Source: Ramlibacter aurantiacus (GTDB lineage: Bacteria; Pseudomonadota; Gammaproteobacteria; Burkholderiales; Burkholderiaceae_C). Taken from it: DNA of 47,737 bases. The notes beneath the pieces were generated by a model, which saw nothing but the letters and a program-made list of their open reading frames with translations, searched no databases and was not told where the DNA came from. The stretch spans positions 1 to 47,737 of the forward strand of contig NZ_JAEQNA010000011.1 in assembly GCF_016722895.1 (NCBI RefSeq). Reading direction: 5' to 3'. A program made the position numbers and the translations under genes. This document shows, piece after piece, positions 8,423 to 16,542 of the stretch (positions within the stretch are counted from its first letter, which is position 1; every line of letters begins with the position of its first letter).

Positions 8423-9741
8423 TGGGCGGCATGGAAGTCGGACTGATATCGGTGCTGGCGCTGCTGGCGGCGGTGATCCTGGGCATGCACATCGGCATCG
8501 CGCTCGGGCTGGTGTCCTTCGCCGGCATCGTGCTGCTCAAGGACGGCGGCCTGGCCGCGCGCATGGTGGCCGCCACCGCGACCGATGCCTTGCAGGACCA
8601 CGCCTTCGGCGTGGTGCCGCTGTTCGTGCTGATGGGAATGGTGGTGAGCATCTGCGGACTGGGCCGCGACACCTTCGACGTGTTCGAGCGGATCTTCCGC
8701 CGCGTGCGCGGCGGCCTGGGCGTGGCCACCGTCGGTGCCAATGCGGCCTTTGCCGCGGTGACCGGCGTGTCGATCGCCTCGGCGGCGGTGTTCACCAAGA
8801 TCGCGGTGCCCGAGATGGTGCGGCACGGCTACCAGCCGCGCTTCGCCGTGGGCGTGGTGGCCGGCAGTTCGCTGCTGGGCATGCTCATTCCGCCCAGCCT
8901 GCTGATGATCATCTACGGCGTGCTGGCCCAGGAGTCGGTGGGCCGCATGTTCCTGGCCGGCATCGTGCCGGGCCTGCTGCTGGCGGTCGTCTTCTCGCTG
9001 ATGATCCTGGGCATGGCGCGCTGGTGGCCGCGCAAGCTCTATGCCACGGCCGGCGGCCAGGCGCCTGCGGCGCTGGTGAACGACGGCGTGCTGGCCCTGT
9101 TGCGCAAGGGCGTGCCCATCGTGGCCCTGATCGTGGTCGTGCTGGGCGGCATCTACGGCGGCCTCTTCACCGCCACCGAGGCGGGCGCGGTGGGCGCCGC
9201 GGGTGCGCTGGTGATCGCTGCCCTGCGCCGCCAGCTGTCGGCTGGCCGGGTCTGGCAGGTGCTGGTGGAGACCGGCCACGTCACGGTGTCCATCCTGTTC
9301 CTGGTGCTGGCCGCCGCGCTGTACGCCCGCATGCTCGCGCTCAGCGGGCTGCCGGCGGCCCTGGCCGACCTGGTGGTGGGCGCGCAGCTCGGCTGGTGGG
9401 GCTTCATCGCGCTGTACGTGGCGCTGCTGCTGCTGCTGGGGTGCATCCTGGACTCGGTCTCGATCCTGCTGATCCTGGTGCCCATCGTGCTGCCCATCGC
9501 CACCACCATGGGCATGGACCTGATCTGGTTCGGCATCGTCACCATCGTGGCGGTCGAGATCGGGCTGCTGACGCCGCCTTTCGGTATTTCCGTCTACACC
9601 GTCAAGAGCAGCCTGGACGACCGCGGGATCTCCACGCGCGACATCTTCGCCGGCGCCATGCCCTTCGTGCTGGCCATGCTGGTGCTGCTGGCCGTGCTGG
9701 TGGCCTTCCCGGCCCTGAGCACCACGCTGGCCCGCCTCTAG
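8422..9741 (+). CDS. TRAP transporter large permease (DctM family)
   Basis: 439 aa, very hydrophobic along the whole length with about 12 membrane segments, as for DctM/SiaM. Typical motifs are GVVPLFVLMGMVVSICGL, AVTGVSIASAAVFTKIAVPE, the substrate/ion-site segment SSLLGMLIPPSLLMIIYGVL, and LTPPFGISVYTVKS near the C-terminus. The start at 8422 overlaps the DctQ stop; an in-frame start 36 bp upstream inside dctQ is less likely. It is the last transporter gene and is followed 61 bp later by a LysR regulator on the same strand. Confidence 0.95.
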   Translation: MGGMEVGLISVLALLAAVILGMHIGIALGLVSFAGIVLLKDGGLAARMVAATATDALQDHAFGVVPLFVLMGMVVSICGLGRDTFDVFERIFRRVRGGLGVATVGANAAFAAVTGVSIASAAVFTKIAVPEMVRHGYQPRFAVGVVAGSSLLGMLIPPSLLMIIYGVLAQESVGRMFLAGIVPGLLLAVVFSLMILGMARWWPRKLYATAGGQAPAALVNDGVLALLRKGVPIVALIVVVLGGIYGGLFTATEAGAVGAAGALVIAALRRQLSAGRVWQVLVETGHVTVSILFLVLAAALYARMLALSGLPAALADLVVGAQLGWWGFIALYVALLLLLGCILDSVSILLILVPIVLPIATTMGMDLIWFGIVTIVAVEIGLLTPPFGISVYTVKSSLDDRGISTRDIFAGAMPFVLAMLVLLAVLVAFPALSTTLARL

Positions 9742-9802
9742 TGCAGTGCTCTAGGGGCTATCCCGCTTTCTCCAGCGCGGCCCCGCCGGCTAGCATCGCC
9801 GG

Positions 9803-10834
9803 ATGGCTGCTTCGCGGATCGACCTGAACCTGCTGCTGGTCTTCGAGGCCGTCCTCGAAACCCGCAGCACCACCCAGGCGGCGGCCCAGCTGGCGCTGAC
9901 CCAGCCGGCGGTGAGCAATGCGCTCAACCGCCTGCGCAGCGCGCTGGGCGACCCGCTGTTCGTGCGCACCTCCGAGGGCATGATGCCCACCCCCATGGCC
10001 GAGGACATCGCCGCGCCGCTGCGCGAGGCCATCGAACAGATCCGGCGCACCCTGGGTCACCGCAGCGGGTTCGACCCGGCCACGTCCGACCGGCGCTTTC
10101 GCATCTACATGGCCGACGTCGGCCAGATGGTGATGCTGCCGGCCCTGCTGGAGGACCTGCAGCGCGAGGCGCCGGGCGTGTGCGTCGACACCGTGGCCCC
10201 GGTGGGAATCGCCCAGCGCGAGGCCGCCATGAGCCGCGGCGACGTGGACCTGGCCATCGGCTACTTCGAGGACTTCCAGGGGCCCTTCCACGTCCAGAGC
10301 CTGTTTCGCGAGCAGTACGTGTGCGTGGTGCGCAAGTCCAACCCGCATGTGGGCGAGAGCCTCGGCCTGGCCGAATATGCCCGCTTGCCGCATGCGGCCT
10401 ACGTGCCGCGCGGCGGCGGCCACGCGGTGCAGGAACGGGCGATCGCGCAGGCCCTGGAGCCGCTGGGCGTGCAGCGGCAGGTGCTGGTGCGGGCCGCGCA
10501 TTTCCTGGGCTTCACCCGCATCGTCGGCGCCACCGACGTGATCTCCACCCTGCCCAGCCGGCTCGCGCAATCCTGTGCCGAGGTGACCCCGGTGCGGGTG
10601 TTTCCCACGCCCTTCGACATGCCGGGCTTCGAGATCAGCCAGTACTGGCACCAGCGCTTCCACCACGACCCGGGCATCGTCTGGCTGCGCCGCCGGGTGG
10701 CCAAGCTGTTCGCCTTCTCCGGCGCCGATGGCGCGTTGCCAGCCGAGCGGGCGACGGCGGCGTGCGAGCTGCCAGCCTGCCTGGCCGAGGATGCGCTTTC
10801 CGCCGACTGCGCGAGTGAGCGACTGAGCGACTGA
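9803..10834 (+). CDS. LysR-type transcriptional regulator (NahR/NodD-like)
   Basis: 343 aa, about 30 residues longer than usual. The winged HTH covers residues 5-65 (IDLNLLLVFEAVLETRSTTQ, then QLALTQPAVSNALNRLRSAL). The motif DPLFVRTSEGMMPTPMAEDI is characteristic of the NahR/NodD/LinR branch. The effector domain continues to about residue 310. The extra tail (about 314-343, Ala/Cys/Glu-rich, ending SERLSD) has no family counterpart and may be low-information read-through past an ancestral stop. It lies between the TRAP genes and the dioxygenase operon, all on the same strand; the palindrome at 10859-10873 just downstream of it could be its operator for the operon starting at 10957. Confidence 0.92.
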   Translation: MAASRIDLNLLLVFEAVLETRSTTQAAAQLALTQPAVSNALNRLRSALGDPLFVRTSEGMMPTPMAEDIAAPLREAIEQIRRTLGHRSGFDPATSDRRFRIYMADVGQMVMLPALLEDLQREAPGVCVDTVAPVGIAQREAAMSRGDVDLAIGYFEDFQGPFHVQSLFREQYVCVVRKSNPHVGESLGLAEYARLPHAAYVPRGGGHAVQERAIAQALEPLGVQRQVLVRAAHFLGFTRIVGATDVISTLPSRLAQSCAEVTPVRVFPTPFDMPGFEISQYWHQRFHHDPGIVWLRRRVAKLFAFSGADGALPAERATAACELPACLAEDALSADCASERLSD

Positions 10835-10858
10835 GCGGCCGGGCTGCCGTCCCATCAC

Positions 10859-10873
10859 GGACCTGAATGGTCC
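10859..10873. promoter_or_regulatory. Perfect inverted repeat GGACC-N5-GGTCC, candidate operator
   Basis: The 15-bp GGACCTGAATGGTCC is a perfect dyad with five-base arms in the 122-bp gap between the LysR gene and the dehydrogenase that opens the dioxygenase operon, 83 bp before its ATG. Size and distance fit a LysR binding site, but the arms are GC-rich and unlike the ATAC/GTAT type, as would be expected if the NahR-like protein uses it. Function is inferred from position only. Confidence 0.4.
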
Positions 10874-10956
10874 GGATTCCATGACTCAATTGGCCAGCGT
10901 GCGGGCCGCTGACCAGAATCGGGTGCATCGAATTCCTGGACGCAGCGCGCGGCCCC

Positions 10957-12423
10957 ATGACGCCTCCCACCACCTTGAACTTCATCGGCAACGAGTACCT
11001 GGCCGGCGGCTCGGACCGCTGGTTCGACAACCGCTCGCCGGTGGACGGCTCGCTCGTCTCGCGCGTGGCCGAGGCCGGGCCCGCCGAGGTCGACGCCGCC
11101 GTGCGCGCCGCCCGCGCCGCCCTGGGCGGGCCCTGGGGCCGCATGCCGCTGGCGCAGCGGGCGCAGCTGCTGCACGCGGTGGCCGACGAGATCGAGCGCC
11201 GCTTCGACGACTTCCTGCAGGCCGAAGTCGCCGATACCGGCAAGCCGCACAGCCTGGCGCGTCGGCTGGACATTCCCCGCGGCGCCGCCAACTTCAAGGT
11301 GTTCGCCGACGTGGTGAAGAACGTGCCCGGCGAGTTCTTCGAGATGGCGACGCCGGACGGCAAGGGGGCGCTGAACTACGCCTTGCGCGTGCCCAAGGGC
11401 GTGATTGCCGTGATCGCGCCCTGGAACCTGCCGCTGCTGCTCATGACCTGGAAGGTGGCGCCGGCGCTGGCCTGCGGCAACACCGTGGTGGTCAAGCCCT
11501 CGGAGGAGACGCCGAGCACCGCCGCCCTCCTGGGCGAGGTGATGAAGACGGTGGGCGTGCCGCCGGGGGTCTACAACGTGGTGCATGGTTTCGGCCCGGG
11601 TTCGGCCGGCGAGTTGCTCACCCGGCATGCCGATATCGACGCGGTCACCTTCACCGGCGAGACCGGCACCGGCGCGGCCATCATGCGCAGCGTGGCCGAC
11701 CGGGTGCGGCCGGTGTCCTTCGAGCTGGGCGGCAAGAACGCGGGCATCGTGTTCGCGGATGCGGATTTCGATGCCGCCGTGGAGGGCATCGCCAAGGCCG
11801 CCTTCGAGAACACCGGCCAGGTCTGCCTGGGCACCGAGCGGGTCTATGTGGAGCGGCCCATCTTCGAGCGCTTCGTGCAGGCGCTCAAGGACAAGGTGGA
11901 GGGCTGGCAGATCGGCCGGCCCGATGACGCGGCCACCGTGCTGGGCCCGCTGATCAGCCGGCAGCACCGCGAGAAGGTGCTGGGCTATTACCGCCTCGCG
12001 CGCGAGGGCGGCGCCACCGTGGTCACCGGCGGCGGCGTGCCCGACGTCGGCAGCGACCTGCAGGACGGCGCCTGGGTGCAGCCCACGATCTGGACCGGCC
12101 TGCCCGAGGACCATCCGGTGGTGCGCGAGGAGATCTTCGGCCCTTGCTGCCACGTGCGCCCCTTCGACACCGAGGAGGAGGCCGTGCGCCTGGCCAACGA
12201 CACCGACTATGGGCTGGCCTGCACCGTCTGGACCACCCAGCTGCAGCGCGCCCACCGCGTCGCCTCGCAGATCCAGGTGGGCATCTGCTGGGTCAACGCC
12301 TGGTTCCTGCGCGACTTGCGCACGCCCTTCGGCGGATCGAAGCTCTCCGGCATCGGCCGCGAGGGCGGGGTGCATTCGCTGGAGTTCTACACCGAGCTGC
12401 GCAATGTCTGCGTCAAGCTCTGA
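10957..12423 (+). CDS. Aldehyde dehydrogenase, probable 2-hydroxymuconic semialdehyde dehydrogenase
   Basis: 488 aa, the family length. Catalytic elements are all present: N157 in APWNLPL, E256 in SFELGGKNA and the nucleophile C290 in ENTGQVCLGTERVYVERP. The segment around C290 and the C-terminal WVNAWFLRDLRTPFGGSKLS resemble the DmpC/XylG group, which oxidises 2-hydroxymuconic semialdehyde to 2-hydroxymuconate with NAD+. That product is the substrate of the tautomerase at 3040, linking this operon to the first. It is the first of six co-directional genes, 24 bp ahead of the dioxygenase. A related semialdehyde substrate remains possible. Confidence 0.88.
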   Translation: MTPPTTLNFIGNEYLAGGSDRWFDNRSPVDGSLVSRVAEAGPAEVDAAVRAARAALGGPWGRMPLAQRAQLLHAVADEIERRFDDFLQAEVADTGKPHSLARRLDIPRGAANFKVFADVVKNVPGEFFEMATPDGKGALNYALRVPKGVIAVIAPWNLPLLLMTWKVAPALACGNTVVVKPSEETPSTAALLGEVMKTVGVPPGVYNVVHGFGPGSAGELLTRHADIDAVTFTGETGTGAAIMRSVADRVRPVSFELGGKNAGIVFADADFDAAVEGIAKAAFENTGQVCLGTERVYVERPIFERFVQALKDKVEGWQIGRPDDAATVLGPLISRQHREKVLGYYRLAREGGATVVTGGGVPDVGSDLQDGAWVQPTIWTGLPEDHPVVREEIFGPCCHVRPFDTEEEAVRLANDTDYGLACTVWTTQLQRAHRVASQIQVGICWVNAWFLRDLRTPFGGSKLSGIGREGGVHSLEFYTELRNVCVKL

Positions 12424-12447
12424 AGCATTCGTGCGAAGGCCCCCGCC

Positions 12448-13314
12448 ATGATCAAGCTGCACGACATCCGCTATTGCCGCGTGGGCGTCTCCAACCTGGA
12501 GGACGCGACCCGCTTCGCCACCGACATCCTGGGGCTGGACATCGCGCGCCGGGACGGCGGCGCCGTGTACTTCAAGTCCGACGACCGCGACCACACGCTG
12601 GTGTATTTCGAGGGCGACCCGCGCGACCACGTGGTGGCCTTCGAGGCCGGCAGCCCCGAGGAGATCGAGCAGGCCGCGGCCCAGCTGGAGCGCGCGGGCA
12701 TGCCGGTGCGCTACGGCAGCGACGCCGAGCGCGACGCGCGCCGGGTGCGGGCCATGATCGCCTTCCGCGAGCCCAGCGGCACGCAGATCGAGCTGGTGTT
12801 CAGGCCTGGCCATTCGGGCCGCCGCTACCACGGCCGGCGCGACGCCGGCATCACCGGCTTCAGCCACGTGGGCCTGTGCACCACCGACAGCCGCCGCGAC
12901 GAGCAGTTCTGGACCCGCATGTGCAGCGCCCAGGTCAGCGACTGGATCGGCGAGGCGCCGCTGCTGCGCATCGACGAGGTGCACCACAAGATCGCGCTGT
13001 TCCCGACCACGCGCAGCGGCATCCAGCACATCAACCATCAGGTCGAGGGCATCGACGACCTGATGCGCTCCTGGTACTTCCTGCGCGAGCGCGGCGTGCG
13101 CATCGTGTTCGGCCCGGGCCGGCATCCGACTTCCGGCGCGCGCTTCCTGTATTTCGAGGGACCGGACGGGCTGGTGTACGAGTACTCCACCGGGGTGCGC
13201 AGCATCACGGCGGCCGACGTCGAGGCCGGTTACCGGCCGCGCCAGTTCCCCTTCGACCCCACCGGCTTCTGCATGTGGGGCAGCAAGCCCGATATCCCCG
13301 AGTTCCGCAGCTGA
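12448..13314 (+). CDS. Two-domain extradiol (type I, VOC) ring-cleavage dioxygenase
   Basis: 288 aa with two VOC repeats, an N-terminal one (about 5-120) and a catalytic C-terminal one (about 135-260), as in BphC/catechol 2,3-dioxygenases. The Fe(II) ligands can be placed at H140 (ITGFSHVGL), H194 (GIQHINHQV) and E245 (LVYEYSTG). Second-sphere residues around YFEGPDGLVYEYSTG fit the family. It would open a catechol-type ring next to the diol, giving a semialdehyde for the dehydrogenase encoded upstream. The exact catechol cannot be read from the sequence; resemblance is to the biphenyl/phenylpropionate type rather than to XylE. Confidence 0.88.
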   Translation: MIKLHDIRYCRVGVSNLEDATRFATDILGLDIARRDGGAVYFKSDDRDHTLVYFEGDPRDHVVAFEAGSPEEIEQAAAQLERAGMPVRYGSDAERDARRVRAMIAFREPSGTQIELVFRPGHSGRRYHGRRDAGITGFSHVGLCTTDSRRDEQFWTRMCSAQVSDWIGEAPLLRIDEVHHKIALFPTTRSGIQHINHQVEGIDDLMRSWYFLRERGVRIVFGPGRHPTSGARFLYFEGPDGLVYEYSTGVRSITAADVEAGYRPRQFPFDPTGFCMWGSKPDIPEFRS

Positions 13315-13325
13315 AAGGACCTGCC

Positions 13326-14369
13326 GTGGCTGGCGACACCTACACCATCACCCTGCAGCCCAGCGGCCACCGCTTTGCCTGCGACCCCGACACCGAGGTG
13401 CTCCGCGCCGGCCTGGAGGCGGGGCTGTTCATGGCCTACAGCTGCCGCTCGGGCGTGTGCAACACCTGCCGCGGCCGCATCGTCGCGGGCGCGGTGGACT
13501 GGGGCGCCGTGCATCCCAAGTACCTGACCGAGGAAGACAAGCGGCGCGGCTATTCGCTGCTGTGCCAGGCGAGGCCGCGCTCGGACCTGGTGATCGAGGT
13601 GGGCGAGATCGATGCCGGCCAGGCCATCCGCGCCAAGTTCATGCCGGCGCGCATCCTGCAGATGCAGCGCGTGGCGCCCGATGTGATGGTGCTGCAGGTG
13701 GGCCTGCCCATGAACGAGCCCACGGTGTTCCGGGCCGGCCAGTACGTCGAGTTCCTGCGCCCGGACGGCTCGCGCCGCAGCTACTCGGTGGCCAGCGCGC
13801 CCAGCAACGACGGTGTGCGCTCCTTCGAGCTGCACGTGCGGCACGTGCCGGGCGGGCCGTTCACCGAACACGTCTTCGGCACCATGCAGCCGCGCGACGT
13901 GCACAGGATCGAGTTCCCCCTGGGCTCGTTCTTCCTGCGCGAGAAGAACGACAAGCCCATCGTCATGCTGGCCGCGGGCACCGGCTTCGCACCCATCAAG
14001 TCGATGCTGCTGGACATGATCCGGCGCGGGCTGCAGCGGCCGGTGACGCTGTACTGGGGTGGCCGCCGTCGCGCCGACCTGTACATGCACGAGCTGTGCG
14101 AGCAGTGGACGCGCGAGCACGAATGGCTGCGTTATGTGCCGGTGCTCAGCGAAGCCAGCCCGGACTGCCGTTGGGAAGGGCGGCACGGTTTCGTGCATCG
14201 GGCCGTGATGCAGGACCTGCCCGACCTGTCGGGGCACCAGGTCTATGCCTGCGGATCGCCGGTGGTCGTGGAGGCCGCGCGGCACGATTTCAGCGAGCGC
14301 TGCGGCCTGTCGCCCGACGACTTCTTCGCCGATTCGTTTCTCACGGCCCGCGAAAAGGCGGGCGCCTGA
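13326..14369 (+). CDS. 2Fe-2S ferredoxin / FAD / NAD(P)H oxidoreductase (oxygenase reductase)
   Basis: 347 aa from a GTG start at 13326, 11 bp after the dioxygenase. Three modules are in order: a plant-type 2Fe-2S ferredoxin with C40, C45, C48 (SCRSGVCNTC) and C80 (LLCQARP); an FAD domain with the RRSYSVAS motif; and an NAD(P)H domain with MLAAGTGFAPIKSM and a C-terminal YACGSP. This is the architecture of BenC, XylA and phenol hydroxylase reductases. It normally passes electrons to an oxygenase, yet no oxygenase component lies in this operon. It may serve a monooxygenase elsewhere, reactivate the extradiol enzyme's iron, or supply the Rieske oxygenase at 36-38 kb (inference). Confidence 0.9.
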   Translation: MAGDTYTITLQPSGHRFACDPDTEVLRAGLEAGLFMAYSCRSGVCNTCRGRIVAGAVDWGAVHPKYLTEEDKRRGYSLLCQARPRSDLVIEVGEIDAGQAIRAKFMPARILQMQRVAPDVMVLQVGLPMNEPTVFRAGQYVEFLRPDGSRRSYSVASAPSNDGVRSFELHVRHVPGGPFTEHVFGTMQPRDVHRIEFPLGSFFLREKNDKPIVMLAAGTGFAPIKSMLLDMIRRGLQRPVTLYWGGRRRADLYMHELCEQWTREHEWLRYVPVLSEASPDCRWEGRHGFVHRAVMQDLPDLSGHQVYACGSPVVVEAARHDFSERCGLSPDDFFADSFLTAREKAGA

Positions 14370-14398
14370 ATGCATTGCCCACGTCACAAGGAGACGCC

Positions 14399-14944
14399 AT
14401 GACCGACCTGCTTCCCGCCAACTGCCGCGTGCCGCTGCCGCCCACGCAGCGCGCCTCCGCGGTCAAGCCCTTCTGCCTGAGCCACGGCACCCTGGAGTGC
14501 TACGACATGGTCAGGACGCGCCGCTTCTACGAAGAGTTCCTGGGGCTGGAGTGCGTGCGCCACGGCAAGCCCGCCATGGCCGTTCGCCTGGGGATGCGCT
14601 TCCACATCGTCTGCGTGGAAGTGGGCGAGCAGCTCAAGCCGGTGAACATGCTCAACCACTGGGGCGTGGACGTGGCCACCCGCGAGGAGGTCGATCGCGC
14701 CCATGCCGACGCGCTGCGCCTGAAGGACGAATACGGCATCCGCCAGGTCGGCAAGCCCCAGGACATGCACGGGGTGTACTCGTTCTACCTGGTCGACCTG
14801 GACCACAACTGGTGGGAGGTCCAGCACTATGCCAACGGCTTCCTGCATGACGACTATTTCGACTTCGGCGACCGCTTCGCCATGGCCGACGGACGCAACT
14901 TCGAGCGCGAGGACGAGCTCGCGATCCGCGTGGAGACCGCGTGA
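14399..14944 (+). CDS. Single-domain VOC metalloprotein
   Basis: 181 aa with one vicinal-oxygen-chelate domain (about 24-150). The three likely metal ligands are present: H29 in CLSHGTLECYD, H87 in MLNHWGVDV and E140 in NWWEVQHYANG, so it is probably an active metal enzyme and not a degenerate VOC protein. The N-terminal 20 residues and the C-terminal 30 (FDFGDRFAMADGRNF) are extensions. It sits between the reductase and the FAH hydrolase, its stop overlapping the next ATG by one base. It could be a second ring-cleavage or isomerase activity; the substrate is unknown. Confidence 0.8.
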   Translation: MTDLLPANCRVPLPPTQRASAVKPFCLSHGTLECYDMVRTRRFYEEFLGLECVRHGKPAMAVRLGMRFHIVCVEVGEQLKPVNMLNHWGVDVATREEVDRAHADALRLKDEYGIRQVGKPQDMHGVYSFYLVDLDHNWWEVQHYANGFLHDDYFDFGDRFAMADGRNFEREDELAIRVETA

Positions 14945-15861
14945 TGACGATTCAGCTCGTGAGCTACCGCAGCGCCGGCGACGCCGGTGTCCGCACGGGC
15001 CTGCTGCTCGACGGCCGGATCTACGCGTCCGGGCGCTACGGCGCCATGCAGGAGGTGCTGGACGACTGGACGCAGGCCAGCACCCAGCTGGCCGGGCTGC
15101 CTGCGAAGCTGCGCGAGCGCGAGCCGGTGGCCGGTGCGCAGCTGGTGGCGCCCTTGCCCAACCCGCGCACCATCTACTTCGCCGGAGCCAACTATCTCGA
15201 TCATGTGGACGAGATGAGCGCCCGCAGCGGCATGCCGCTGGAGCGCGACCCCAAGGGCAAGGGCTACAAGCCCTGGTTCGCCATCAAGGCATCGGGCCCA
15301 TCCATCGCCGGCCCTGGCGCACAGGTGTCGGCGCCAGCTGGAACGCGCATGCTGGACTGGGAGATCGAGCTGGCCGTGGTGATCGGCCAGCGTTGCCGCA
15401 ACCTGCCGCGCGAGCGCGCCCATGAGGTGATCGCCGGCTACACCGTGGCCAACGACCTGTCGGCGCGCGACGCGTTCGCCCGGGAGGGCGTGGCGGGCGA
15501 ATCGCCCTTCAAGTGGGACTGGATCGGCCAGAAGAGTTTCGACGGTTCCTGCCCCATCGGCCCGGCCATCACGCCGCAGGCCTTCATCGGCGACCCCATG
15601 AACCTGGCGATGAAGCTGTGGGTCAATGGTGAGCTGATGCAGGACTCGAACACCTCGCAGATGCTGTTCGACATCGGCGACCAGTTGGCGCAGCTGTCCT
15701 CCCGCATCACCCTGCAGCCGGGCGACCTGGTCCTCACCGGCACGCCGGCGGGCGTGGGCATGGGGCGCGGCGTGTTCCTGCAGCCGGGCGACGTGGTGCG
15801 CCAGTGGATCCAGAACATCGGAGAGTTCGAGTTCTCGATCGCGGCGGAGCCCGCCACGTGA
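14944..15861 (+). CDS. Fumarylacetoacetate hydrolase family protein (acylpyruvase-like)
   Basis: 305 aa, typical of bacterial FAHD-type proteins: a short N-terminal domain and a catalytic domain from about residue 75. TIYFAGANYLDHVDE holds a catalytic His (H87), and the metal ligands are in DWEIELAVVIG (E140, E142) and TVANDLSARD (D171). The C-terminal LTGTPAGVGMGRGVFLQPGD is the family signature. Such enzymes hydrolyse C-C bonds of acylpyruvates, decarboxylate or hydrate dienoates; in an aromatic operon it could act on a substituted ring-fission product. Start ATG at 14944 overlaps the VOC stop; four-base overlap with the next gene. Confidence 0.87.
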   Translation: MTIQLVSYRSAGDAGVRTGLLLDGRIYASGRYGAMQEVLDDWTQASTQLAGLPAKLREREPVAGAQLVAPLPNPRTIYFAGANYLDHVDEMSARSGMPLERDPKGKGYKPWFAIKASGPSIAGPGAQVSAPAGTRMLDWEIELAVVIGQRCRNLPRERAHEVIAGYTVANDLSARDAFAREGVAGESPFKWDWIGQKSFDGSCPIGPAITPQAFIGDPMNLAMKLWVNGELMQDSNTSQMLFDIGDQLAQLSSRITLQPGDLVLTGTPAGVGMGRGVFLQPGDVVRQWIQNIGEFEFSIAAEPAT

Positions 15862-16538
15862 AGGCGAATGCCGCCGACCAGCTGGAAGTGCGGCTGGCCG
15901 CCCGTGCGCTGGGCCGCCACGGGCTGGCGCATGCGTATGGCCATTGCAGCAAGCGGCTGGATGCCGATCACTTCCTGGTCTGCGCGCCCAGGCCCATGGG
16001 CCTGATCGCCCCCGGCGAGGACGGATGGGTGGTGCCGGTGCAGGGGCCCTTGCCCGAAGGGGTGCTGGGCGAGGTGCGGTTGCACCAGCAGGTCTACCGT
16101 CGCCGGCCCGATGTGGGGGCGGTGACCCGCAGCATGCCGCCGGCCACCATGGCGCTGGGCACTGCGCGCCGCGTCCCGCGTGCCCGGCACGGGCTGGGGG
16201 CCTACTTCGGCGCCGGGGTTGCGCTGTGGAACGACCCGCAGCTCGTGCGCGAGGACGCCCGCGCCGCCGCCGTGGTCGACGCCATGGGCCAGGCGCCGGC
16301 CATCGTCATGCGCGGTAACGGCCTGGTCACCGCCGCCGACAGCCTGCCGGTCGCGGCGTCCCTCGCCTGGTACCTGGAGGACGCGGCCCGGCTGGAACTC
16401 GCGGTGCTGGGTGCCGGGCTGGAGTTGTCGTCGCAGGTCCTGTCGGCGGACGAGTGCGCGCGCCGCGCCACCCGCGACGGCGCGATCTTCGAGCGCATGT
16501 GGGCCTGGCTGGTGGCCGGCGACCCTGAACTCGGCTGA
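15858..16538 (+). CDS. Class II aldolase/adducin-like protein with altered metal site
   Basis: 226 aa from a GTG at 15858 overlapping the FAH stop (GTGA). The fold is recognisable from AARALGRHGLAHAYGHCSKR at the N-terminus, APRPMGLIAPGE, and MRGNGLVTAADSLPVAASLA. Normal members bind zinc through His residues in an HTHS-like motif and a later NHG or GHG; here the first region reads AVTRSMPPATM and the second RGNG, so at least two ligands are replaced. It may be a decarboxylase-like relative (the phthalate-pathway decarboxylase PhtC belongs to this superfamily), a metal-independent enzyme, or non-catalytic. Last gene of the operon; only four bases separate its stop from the convergent gene. 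Confidence 0.75.
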   Translation: MKANAADQLEVRLAARALGRHGLAHAYGHCSKRLDADHFLVCAPRPMGLIAPGEDGWVVPVQGPLPEGVLGEVRLHQQVYRRRPDVGAVTRSMPPATMALGTARRVPRARHGLGAYFGAGVALWNDPQLVREDARAAAVVDAMGQAPAIVMRGNGLVTAADSLPVAASLAWYLEDAARLELAVLGAGLELSSQVLSADECARRATRDGAIFERMWAWLVAGDPELG

Positions 16539-16542
16539 AGGG

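Noticed and set aside
10855..13125. 756-codon minus-strand frame opposite the aldehyde dehydrogenase and dioxygenase
   Set aside because: Both sense genes are complete with catalytic residues; the antisense frame has no family features.
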